Shown here: positions 1 through 6,551 of the stretch, in pieces | Layout of the letters: each line of letters opens with the position of its first letter | Position numbering within the stretch: the first letter of the stretch is position 1 | From: UBA7236 sp964638865 | GTDB taxonomy: Bacteria > Bacteroidota > Bacteroidia > Chitinophagales > BACL12 | DNA: 17,903 nt | Direction of reading: 5' to 3' | Assembly (NCBI GenBank): GCA_964638865.1 | Contig: CAZXBG010000087.1 | Span: 1 to 17,903 of the forward strand | Position numbers and translations under genes: made by a program | Notes under the pieces: generated by a model | Database searches by the model: none | The model's input: the letters and a program-made list of their open reading frames with translations, nothing else | Told to the model about the DNA's origin: nothing

Positions 1-147
1 GCGACGCAGGAGCTCTACTACGGATTGTTAATCCTGTAGTGTGCGACGCAGGAGCTCTACTACGGATTGTTAATCCTGTAGTGAGCGACGCAGGAGCTCT
101 ACTACGGATTGTTAATCCTGTAGTGAGCGACGCAGGAGCTCTACTAC
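1..147. repeat. 42-bp tandem repeat array, three full copies plus half a copy
   Basis: Units begin at 1, 43 and 85, and a 21-bp partial copy begins at 127. The units are identical except that the last base of unit 1 is T where units 2 and 3 have A. Each unit has a palindromic GAGCTC and a hairpin, ACTACGGATT-GTT-AATCC(T)GTAGT, with a single bulged T. There is no spacer variation, so this is a tandem repeat and not a CRISPR. The array continues past the left edge, so its full copy number is unknown. The partial copy supplies the korB stop codon. The GTAG/GGAG words next to a hairpin recall REP-type elements, but that is only a resemblance. Confidence 0.95.
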
Positions 148-152
148 AGGAT
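115..152. repeat. 10-bp perfect inverted repeat spanning the korB stop codon
   Basis: ATCCTGTAGT at 115-124 and ACTACAGGAT at 143-152 are exact reverse complements around an 18-base loop. The korB stop (TAG, minus strand 144-146) lies inside the stem. In korB mRNA this would fold just at the translation end. No U-run follows, so it is not a standard intrinsic terminator. It may stabilise the 3' end or simply reflect how the array joined the gene. Confidence 0.7.
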
Positions 153-1166
153 CTCCCAAATTTCCGATCCTCTTAATAATTTATCCAAATCAGGAACACC
201 TTTTCCTAGAGCAGCATTTAATTGATCCGTCATCATATCTTCATAGGTAGGACGAGCACTGTTTGCATAAAAAATTCCGAATGGACGAGGTAAATGTCCT
301 TCGTTTGCAGGGTTATCAAAAATGCGCGCTAATATTTGTGCTTTATAAATATCTGTTTCGTCGTGTATCCAAAGATCATCTTTTGAAAATCCTGCAGTAA
401 GATCCACAGAGATAGGAGTAAATCCATCTAATTTAATTCCTTTGGTATCGCCGTCACCATAAACTAACGGTTGACCGTGACGAACAAAAAGATCATTTTC
501 TTTTTTAGTAGCTTTTTCGGTAAACGCTTCAAAAGCTCCGTCATTAAAAATATTACAGTTCTGATATATTTCTAAGAAGGAAGTTCCTTTATGTGCATTC
601 GCACGAATTAATGCTTCCTGTAAATGTGCAGGATCTCTGTCCATACTTCTCGCAACAAAAGTTGCATCCGCACCTAATGCCAAAGCTGCAGGATTAAATG
701 GATGATCAATACTTCCAACAGGAGTTGATTTAGCAACTTTTCCAACCGGTGATGTTGGCGAATATTGTCCTTTTGTTAAACCATATATTTCGTTGTTGAA
801 TAATAAAATATTCACATTGAAATTTCTGCGCAATAAATGTATCATGTGATTTCCGCCGATAGATAATCCATCTCCATCACCCGTAACTATCCATACACTT
901 AAATCAGGTCGCGCAGCTTTTAATCCGGAGGCAACAGCAGTTGCACGACCGTGAATACTGTGCATTCCGAAAGTATTGGTATAATACGGAAAGCGCGATG
1001 AACAGCCGATTCCCGAAACAACAACAATGTTTTCTCTTGCAATTCCGAGACCGGGTAATACAGTATGTACTTGTTTCAAAATAGAATAATCACCACATCC
1101 CGGGCACCAGCGTACTTCCTGATCGGTTTGAAAATCTTTCGCTGTTAATTGAACTGTTTCACTCAT
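144..1166 (-). CDS. korB: 2-oxoacid:ferredoxin oxidoreductase, beta subunit (2-oxoglutarate type likely)
   Basis: This is the thiamine-diphosphate and Fe-S subunit of a 2-oxoacid:ferredoxin oxidoreductase, which decarboxylates a 2-oxoacid to the acyl-CoA and reduces ferredoxin in the cytoplasm. The 340-aa length is usual. CPGCGDY (residues 21-27) gives Cys21 and Cys24. Cys55 (GIGCSSR) and Cys204 (YQNCN) complete the expected four [4Fe-4S] ligands. GDGD (96-99) followed by FNNEIYGLTKGQ (123-134) is the ThDP/Mg binding motif. The ATG start has no Shine-Dalgarno sequence. The gene follows korA on the same strand after 149 bp and is presumably cotranscribed. The last sense codon abuts the 42-bp array. 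The 2-oxoglutarate preference is inferred from overall resemblance to KorB; another 2-oxoacid is possible. Confidence 0.93.
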   Translation of the reverse strand: MSETVQLTAKDFQTDQEVRWCPGCGDYSILKQVHTVLPGLGIARENIVVVSGIGCSSRFPYYTNTFGMHSIHGRATAVASGLKAARPDLSVWIVTGDGDGLSIGGNHMIHLLRRNFNVNILLFNNEIYGLTKGQYSPTSPVGKVAKSTPVGSIDHPFNPAALALGADATFVARSMDRDPAHLQEALIRANAHKGTSFLEIYQNCNIFNDGAFEAFTEKATKKENDLFVRHGQPLVYGDGDTKGIKLDGFTPISVDLTAGFSKDDLWIHDETDIYKAQILARIFDNPANEGHLPRPFGIFYANSARPTYEDMMTDQLNAALGKGVPDLDKLLRGSEIWEIL

Positions 1167-1315
1167 ATCATTTGTTAATTTGATAATTTGTTAATTTGAT
1201 AATTTATATACTGCAAACCATAATTAAAGTCTATCACAATTCCGGCTGTTAATTGGTACATTGGTACATTCTTTGGCTGTTCATCTGCTAATTAGCTAAT
1301 TAATTAATTTGCTAA
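1167..1315. repeat. korA-korB spacer with short AT-rich tandem repeats
   Basis: The spacer contains two exact copies of a 16-bp unit, TTTGTTAATTTGATAA, at 1171-1186 and 1187-1202. It also has an 8-bp tandem ATTGGTAC (1252-1267) and a run of CTAATTAG/TTAATT words up to the korA stop. The 16-mers begin four bases upstream of the korB ATG, so they form its mRNA leader. No ORF or terminator is seen here, which fits korA and korB being one operon. Confidence 0.75.
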
Positions 1316-3154
1316 TTAATCAGCTAATTCTTTTAATATCACTTCAATTAATTCAGTACTCGTAATCGGCGTTCCTTTAATTTTATTATACGCAATTGCA
1401 GGAATCATAAATTTATCTCTTATCACTTTTACTAACTGACCATTATTTATTTCCGGAATAATTACTTTATCATAATTAAATAATATCTCTCCCAAATTTT
1501 TAGGGAAAGGTTTTATATAACGCAAATGTGCATGTGCAATTCCTGTATATCCATCAGCCAATAAATGATTAACGGCACTTTGAATTGAACCATACGTTGA
1601 TCCCCATCCCAATATTAAAATTTTTCCTTTTTCGGGACCGCTTTCAATTTTTTGGAGAGGAATATAATCGGCAATACGTTCCACTTTTTCCTCCCGCAAT
1701 TTTACCATGAATTCATGATTTTCAGGATCGTAAGAAATATTTCCCGTTTCTGCTTCTTTTTCTAAACCTCCAATACGATGTTCTAAACCTTTAGTTCCCG
1801 GAATAGCCCAGGGGCGACTTAATTTTTCATCGCGTTTGTATGGTAAATACGTGGAACCATCTTCAATGGGTTGTGCAAACTCCACTTTAATTTCAGGCAG
1901 GTCTTCTGCTTTTGGAAATTTCCAGGGTTCTGCACCGTTTGCAATATAACCATCACTTAAAAACATAACCGGAGTCATGTGTTGTAATGCGATTCTGCAT
2001 GCTTCAAAGGCTGTATCAAAGGCATCGCTGGCAGTTGCAGCAGCAATAACCGGCATAGGGCACTCGCCGTTTCTGCCGTAAAGCGCCTGTAAAAGATCAG
2101 CTTGCTCGGTTTTTGTCGGCATTCCTGTGGAAGGTCCTGCCCGCTGAATATTTACCACCACCAAAGGCATTTCCAACATTACAGCCAATCCAATAGCCTC
2201 ACCTTTAAGGGCAATTCCCGGTCCGGAAGTGGTAGTTAATGCCAAATGTCCACCAAATGCTGCACCTAAAGCTGAACAAATGGCTGCAATTTCATCTTCC
2301 GCCTGAAAAGTGCGGATGCCGAAATTCTTATATTTTGCTAAAAAATGTAGTATATCTGATGCCGGTGTAATAGGGTATGAACCCAAAAACAATGGCAATC
2401 CCGACTTTTGAGATGCTGCAATAAATCCCATGGAAGCCGCATCGTTTCCAATAATAGAGCGATAAGTTCCGGGATCTAATTTTGCTGCTTCCACTTTGTA
2501 GCGGGAAGAAAATACCTCTGTGGTATCTGCATAATTATAGCCGGCCTTTAAAGCTCTTAAGTTCGCTTCGAGTATGTCCGGTTTTTTCGAAAATTTTGCG
2601 TTTAAAAAACGTTCGGTTGAATCGGTGGACCTGCTGTACATATAATAGAGGAAACCGAGCACGAACATATTTTTACAGCGATCTTTTTCCTTAACACCCA
2701 TGGTAATATCGGAAAGTGCTTCCCGAGTAAGTTTGGTAACATCAATTTTGATCAGCTCATAACCTTCCAGTGTTCCATCTTCTAGAGGGTTGGTAGCAGC
2801 ATTGGCAAGACGCATGTTTTTCGCATCAAACCCATCGGTATTTACAATTACAATTGCACCTTTTTTAATAGCGGTCATGTTTACTTTCAGTGCTGCCACA
2901 TTCATTGCCACAAGTACATCACATAAATCGCCCGGAGTATAAATTTTTCTGCTGCTGAAATGCAGTTGAAATCCGGAAACACCCGGCAAAGTACCTATTG
3001 GTGCGCGAATTTCGGCAGGAAAATCAGGAAATGTTGCCAAATCGGAACCCAAAAGGGCTGTATTTGTAGTAAACTGCCCGCCGGTAAGCTGCATACCGTC
3101 ACCGCTGTCGCCGGCAAATTTGATCACTACGTCTTCTAGAACTTTAATGTCCAT
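1316..3154 (-). CDS. korA: 2-oxoacid:ferredoxin oxidoreductase, fused gamma-alpha subunit
   Basis: This is the partner of KorB, at 612 aa with the fused gamma-alpha layout typical of bacterial KorA. Residues 1 to about 200 form the gamma domain (FAGDSGDGMQLTGG at 13-26). An alpha pyrimidine-binding domain follows, with YPITPASD (260-267) at the substrate site, QAEDE (284-288) and NIQRAGPSTGMPTKTEQ (335-351). The C-terminal part (about 510-612) is the usual transketolase-C-like domain. The ATG start at 3154 is supported by a strong -7 box about 20 bp upstream. It is first in the operon. Together the two subunits supply reduced ferredoxin at the 2-oxoglutarate or a related 2-oxoacid step. No truncation or missing motif was seen. 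Confidence 0.94.
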   Translation of the reverse strand: MDIKVLEDVVIKFAGDSGDGMQLTGGQFTTNTALLGSDLATFPDFPAEIRAPIGTLPGVSGFQLHFSSRKIYTPGDLCDVLVAMNVAALKVNMTAIKKGAIVIVNTDGFDAKNMRLANAATNPLEDGTLEGYELIKIDVTKLTREALSDITMGVKEKDRCKNMFVLGFLYYMYSRSTDSTERFLNAKFSKKPDILEANLRALKAGYNYADTTEVFSSRYKVEAAKLDPGTYRSIIGNDAASMGFIAASQKSGLPLFLGSYPITPASDILHFLAKYKNFGIRTFQAEDEIAAICSALGAAFGGHLALTTTSGPGIALKGEAIGLAVMLEMPLVVVNIQRAGPSTGMPTKTEQADLLQALYGRNGECPMPVIAAATASDAFDTAFEACRIALQHMTPVMFLSDGYIANGAEPWKFPKAEDLPEIKVEFAQPIEDGSTYLPYKRDEKLSRPWAIPGTKGLEHRIGGLEKEAETGNISYDPENHEFMVKLREEKVERIADYIPLQKIESGPEKGKILILGWGSTYGSIQSAVNHLLADGYTGIAHAHLRYIKPFPKNLGEILFNYDKVIIPEINNGQLVKVIRDKFMIPAIAYNKIKGTPITSTELIEVILKELAD

Positions 3155-3176
3155 AATTATTGAGAGAAAATTTGTG

Positions 3177-3184
3177 CAAAGGTA
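3177..3184 (-). promoter_or_regulatory. Bacteroidota-type -7 box for korAB
   Basis: The minus strand reads TACCTTTGC, an exact match to the TAnnTTTG -7 element of Bacteroidota sigma-A promoters. Transcription would start about 5 bases further on, leaving a leader of roughly 15-18 bases before the korA ATG. No good TTTG -33 element is visible at the expected distance. Confidence 0.65.
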
Positions 3185-3245
3185 GGGAATTTTGATGATT
3201 TGCGCCGGTGCGAAATATCGGGCGCTTAAACTCCATTTTTCGGTT

Positions 3246-3268
3246 TCCTGTAAATTGAGTTTACAGGA
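3246..3268. repeat. Perfect 9-bp inverted repeat upstream of korA
   Basis: TCCTGTAAA (3246-3254) and TTTACAGGA (3260-3268) flank the 5-base loop TTGAG. It lies about 90-115 bp upstream of the korA start and is not followed by a T-run on either strand. It could be an operator or a remnant of a terminator; the sequence does not decide. Confidence 0.5.
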
Positions 3269-3369
3269 TGAATTTTATTGACTGCAAATGGTAATTTTAA
3301 TATTTTTATTGATAAATATAGTCGATAGTTCACAATAAATAGTGAATTTGAAAAGAAAAAGACAGATTC

Positions 3370-3402
3370 TTTCGGAAATTTAAAAGGTAGTTTATACTTT
3401 TG
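3370..3402 (+). promoter_or_regulatory. Possible plus-strand promoter in the gap
   Basis: TACTTTTG (3395-3402) fits TAnnTTTG. TTTC at 3370-3373, 21 bases before it, resembles a -33 TTTG. ATGAAAACC follows at 3414 but reaches a stop after seven codons, so no gene is evident. It could be the promoter of the decayed remnant further downstream. Confidence 0.3.
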
Positions 3403-3555
3403 AAAAGTAGAGGATGAAAACCCAAATCAAAAACTGAAAATTTCTTTTTACCTTTTATTAATAATTTTAATTACAGGCAAAAATATTATCGCATCGATTA
3501 TGAGGTGAAAAAGGAATAATTATATTTAATAAAGTAGGAGATTTAGGTTTAATAG

Positions 3556-3708
3556 GGAAGTAATTTTCCCCGTGCCCTAATAAAACAAGCCACACACTTT
3601 AAACGATTGGCGCGACTCGGCATAGAAAACGATATTAAATTCTGCATGAGTAATCCTGAATACGATGTGGTATCGATATTTGATGGAGAAGGATTTGTGA
3701 AATTGTGA
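3556..3708 (+). pseudogene. C-terminal remnant of an unrecognised protein
   Basis: After an in-frame TAG at 3553, fifty codons stay open to a TGA at 3706-3708. The peptide has ordinary protein composition: it contains FKRLARLGIEND and ends PEYDVVSIFDGEGFVKL. The only ATG in the frame comes late (the Met of FCMSNP), so this looks like the tail of a gene whose 5' part has been lost. GC and codon choice are richer than in the surrounding AT-rich gap. I do not recognise the family. Confidence 0.35.
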
Positions 3709-3978
3709 GTTATTTTATTCAAAATATTTTACCAACATATACCGGATTAAAAAAAATACTACATTTTTTGAACTCTTCGAACCCTGTACCTCTGCGGGAA
3801 AAAATTTAATTAACCCAGATTAAGCATTGGAATTCATACCACACTATTTTTGTAATAAAATCAGATGTTTCAAGCCAATAACATGCCCGTTTCAAATTGC
3901 ATGCTAATCAGGGTAAACCCAATTAAATCAATTACTTAATCGATTTGCTAAAGCCTATTGCTTAAATTGGGATAAAAT

Positions 3979-4455
3979 TTATTCATTCAAATTATTTAAT
4001 TCCTCAGCATTTAAATTATCCTTTACACGCGTAGAGTTTGTTTTTTCATACAATAATTCAGAATAACTAATTATTTTGATATAAGTATTATCTGTTAATT
4101 TGTAATCAGATGCATTTTTAAAGGCGTTATTAAAATCCTCCTGTCCCAAATGTTGTAATGAACTCATCAAATCCAAATAAATACCGCTGTCTAAAAGAAT
4201 TTGTGTATATTCGGCCAAAAAAGGAATATGTATGAGACTTTCGATTCCTGTTACTCCATATTCATTAAGCGAAGAAATCAATTTTTTTCTGTTTAATGCA
4301 TTGTCTTTTATCCATAGGTCAATATCTCCGGTGCTCCTTGCATAACCATAAAAGTTAACTGCTAACCCACCAACAAGATTAAATTCAACGTTTAGAAGTT
4401 TTGCGAAGAGGCGGCATTCGAAGCGAAATAGTTCATATTTGGTAAAAATTATCAA
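3979..4455 (-). CDS. Nucleotidyltransferase-fold protein (AbiEii/MNT-like), apparently 5'-eroded
   Basis: The frame encodes up to 158 aa with the hallmark of small nucleotidyltransferases: GGLAVNFYGYARSTGDIDLWI at about 29-49. The metal-binding Asp pair is Asp44/Asp46, with a likely third carboxylate at Asp95 (YLDLMSS). Such proteins in Bacteroidota are often paired with a small upstream gene and have toxin/antitoxin or unknown roles. The gene has no ATG in a useful place. The first possible start is TTG at 4453-4455, and the frame stays open without any ATG back to a stop at 4555. The first ATG is Met97, after the catalytic Asps. The N-terminal helix also looks about three residues short before VEFNLVGG. 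I read it as a fragment that may no longer be expressed, although the active-site motif is intact. Confidence 0.6.
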   Translation of the reverse strand: MIIFTKYELFRFECRLFAKLLNVEFNLVGGLAVNFYGYARSTGDIDLWIKDNALNRKKLISSLNEYGVTGIESLIHIPFLAEYTQILLDSGIYLDLMSSLQHLGQEDFNNAFKNASDYKLTDNTYIKIISYSELLYEKTNSTRVKDNLNAEELNNLNE

Positions 4456-4582
4456 TTGAAAATATAGGTTTCTAGAATACGATTTACGATGCCATTTTGC
4501 AAATGGTTTTGTTATAACCTGTGGTTGTCGATGTTTACTCTGAATTAAATCTAATTAGTTTAAAAAGTCACTGAAGACGGAA

Positions 4583-5236
4583 TTAATTCATTGCTGCAAT
4601 TGTGGCATTTGTAATAGTAATCGAATTATCTATATCTGCAACCGACCAAGTAAAGGTTAAATCTATTGACTGATTTACTGTGGTGTTTATTGTTATAGGT
4701 GATGTGTTTACCATTTCTCTTGTAAAACCATTTGTGGCATTTGAATTATAACCAAAAGAACCTTGAGCGGCAACAGTTCCTGAAGTTCCGGTAGTCTGGC
4801 AAGTTACAATGGTCATTATTTCAACTCTCCGGTTACTAAGAGATGCGGTTGCTGCCCCGGTTGTTGTTGCAATTACGGTTGAGCCTAATTTTGCATTAAC
4901 AGTCCAATTTGGGGCACATGCATCTGTGTTCACAAACCCGTATGCTTTAATCATATAGCTTTTACCGGCAACGAGTGTATTGGCATTTATTGTTAATGAA
5001 CCGACACCTGATGCCAATAAAGTTGTTTCAGTAGTTGTATTAATTACGGTTTTATTTGCCGTAGCAGTATAAGCTGAACTTGCGTTAATTGTTATTGCGC
5101 CTGCATTATTATTTACTGAAATACCTGTCCCGGATGTAAGTGTTGTTTTTTCAAATGTACTGCCTGCTGTTTTACCTATTAGCAATTCTCCATCAGAAAC
5201 AGTAGTATTTTGATATTTTACCTGATGAATTGACAA
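4583..5236 (-). CDS. Phage tail-fibre-like protein segment, likely out-of-frame continuation of the upstream gene
   Basis: The 217-codon frame is Thr/Asn/Ala/Gly-rich. It starts with a module familiar from tail-fibre-like proteins (VSDGELLIGKTAG, then TLTSGTGISV). It ends in a domain (SLTINANTLVAGK, MTIVTCQTTGTSGTVAAQG, then VNQSIDLTFTWS) that I remember from viral structural proteins. There is no ATG: the frame opens with TTG directly after a TAG, has no signal peptide of its own, and no promoter is seen. In the neighbouring frame, which is that of the 5268-6551 gene, the residues LVVNSSG run into this one near 5222. That suggests one original gene broken by a TAA and a frameshift. Function is unknown; a beta-rich binding role is a guess. 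Confidence 0.6.
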   Translation of the reverse strand: MSIHQVKYQNTTVSDGELLIGKTAGSTFEKTTLTSGTGISVNNNAGAITINASSAYTATANKTVINTTTETTLLASGVGSLTINANTLVAGKSYMIKAYGFVNTDACAPNWTVNAKLGSTVIATTTGAATASLSNRRVEIMTIVTCQTTGTSGTVAAQGSFGYNSNATNGFTREMVNTSPITINTTVNQSIDLTFTWSVADIDNSITITNATIAAMN

Positions 5237-5267
5237 CTAAATCTCGATTTAACCCTACGGAAAAAAT

Positions 5268-6551
5268 TTATCGTGAAGATGGAGTTCCACCTCCAACATT
5301 GCTTCCATGCGCATTAATTGTCATAGCAATTACAGCCGTTCCGGCGGTCTTTAATCTGAATTTAAAGGCAGCATTATTTGCGTTTCTAATGTTATCGAAA
5401 TAGGAAATATCCTGATCGTTGTCAAGCCAAATGTTTATTCCCTTTGCCGCATTGTTATTTTGAAGAAATAATCCTACATCTGTAGTATTGGATTGTGATT
5501 CCACTGTGAAAAATCTGCTGTCAAAATCCTCTTCCGGATCAGTGCCATCACTCCATAAATCAGGATATTCTATTGGAATGATTTTATTGTAGGTAAGGCC
5601 TGCATTTCCTGCGGCGTCAACCAACAAACTAATATGGTCGTTCAAGGGGTTACTTCCATCATAAGGCCCAATTCGTGTTGTTTGAATTGTACAATATGCA
5701 GGTTGATTTGTAGTCTCATGATTATCTGCTGCATAAACAACAAAAGCACCTCTGTTTGTGCTTTCCCAACCATCTGCATAACCTTTGCCAATAAATGCTA
5801 CTAATGCTTGATCCTTTACTGTGTTTGCCTGAACATCATAAGTGCCCCCTGAAGTTCTGCCCCCGAAAGCGCAAGTATGATATTTAAATGCCCCTCCACC
5901 AACATCAAATTTGCCATCTGTAGAAACGCTTACACCACCATCTTCACCATCATCCTGCGATTGATGAAATATATTAATATCAAGATGTTGAGAGCCTGCA
6001 AGAAATGCACCGTCATGATTATTGTTTAAATTAAGAGTGCCGTTGCTTCTAAATTCAAATTTGCCAAGGCCGGTAAAGGATCCTGTTATAAACTCGAGAG
6101 AATCATCAAATGAATAACTTAACCCAGAAGTGCTTTCATTTGTAAATACCAACGAAGGCGCGTTAGGTGTACCATCTGGTATTTTTAATTTTTGCCCAGT
6201 CGTTCCGGATATTGTTAAATTGGCGGAGGAAATGGATAAATCACTTGTAAAGGTTTTGGTCCCAGCTATTGATTGAGATTCAGTTTTATTTACTGCAAAT
6301 GGCGCATCTGCAGTTACCAATGCACGAAAGGTTGGTTTGAAAGAAGTGACTCCAGAACTCGGACCAGCAAAAATTAGATTGGGGCTTTGAGTTCCTAGCA
6401 GAAAATTTAAAATTGGATCATCAGCGGTTCCCGTCAATGTTACTGTATAGACTGGCGGGGTAACGTCACCTGAAAGCGTAAGTGTTTGAACTGGTTGTGC
6501 CTTAGTTAATAAATAGGGCAAGCATAAAATTAGAATAAAAATAGTTTTCAT
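5268..6551 (-). CDS. Secreted protein with phage tail-fibre-like modules
   Basis: The 427-aa product starts with a clear signal peptide: Met-Lys, a hydrophobic stretch, and cleavage after LTKAQ at about residue 19. Residues about 57-83 contain NLIFAGPSSG followed by PTFRALVTADAPF, a linker typical of phage tail fibres. A beta-rich region follows, and the end (MTINAHGSNVGGGTPSSR) resembles the NVGIGTTTP repeats of tail-fibre-type surface proteins, but it is cut off there by a TAA. The ATG overlaps the stop of the T9SS gene upstream by 4 bp (ATGA), implying translational coupling. A role outside the cell is supported by the signal peptide. Whether it is a domesticated tail module or an ordinary surface protein cannot be told from sequence alone. 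It carries no T9SS sorting domain within this frame. Confidence 0.7.
   Translation of the reverse strand: MKTIFILILCLPYLLTKAQPVQTLTLSGDVTPPVYTVTLTGTADDPILNFLLGTQSPNLIFAGPSSGVTSFKPTFRALVTADAPFAVNKTESQSIAGTKTFTSDLSISSANLTISGTTGQKLKIPDGTPNAPSLVFTNESTSGLSYSFDDSLEFITGSFTGLGKFEFRSNGTLNLNNNHDGAFLAGSQHLDINIFHQSQDDGEDGGVSVSTDGKFDVGGGAFKYHTCAFGGRTSGGTYDVQANTVKDQALVAFIGKGYADGWESTNRGAFVVYAADNHETTNQPAYCTIQTTRIGPYDGSNPLNDHISLLVDAAGNAGLTYNKIIPIEYPDLWSDGTDPEEDFDSRFFTVESQSNTTDVGLFLQNNNAAKGINIWLDNDQDISYFDNIRNANNAAFKFRLKTAGTAVIAMTINAHGSNVGGGTPSSR

Larger units (their letters stand above)
3155..3978. other. 824-bp gene-poor gap between korA and the nucleotidyltransferase
   Basis: The gap holds the korA promoter, a perfect 9-bp inverted repeat (3246-3268), a weak 5-bp inverted repeat TTCAC/GTGAA (3329-3346), a possible plus-strand promoter (3370-3402) and a short open remnant (3556-3708). 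From 3709 to 3978 I see only AT-rich sequence without a credible ORF. The rest looks like decayed DNA. Confidence 0.6.

Noticed and set aside
1..147. CRISPR-like array
   Set aside because: The units are contiguous with no variable spacers and no cas genes are near.
3774..3805. tRNA-like TTCGAACCC stretch
   Set aside because: No acceptor, D or anticodon arms can be fitted around it; it looks like intergenic debris.
4492..4506. Hairpin CCATTT-TGC-AAATGG followed by TTTTG as a terminator
   Set aside because: Only a 6-bp AT-rich stem, and it points on the plus strand where no gene precedes it.
5268..6551. Prophage
   Set aside because: Tail-like modules alone; no capsid, terminase, portal, integrase or lysis gene, and the protein has its own signal peptide.
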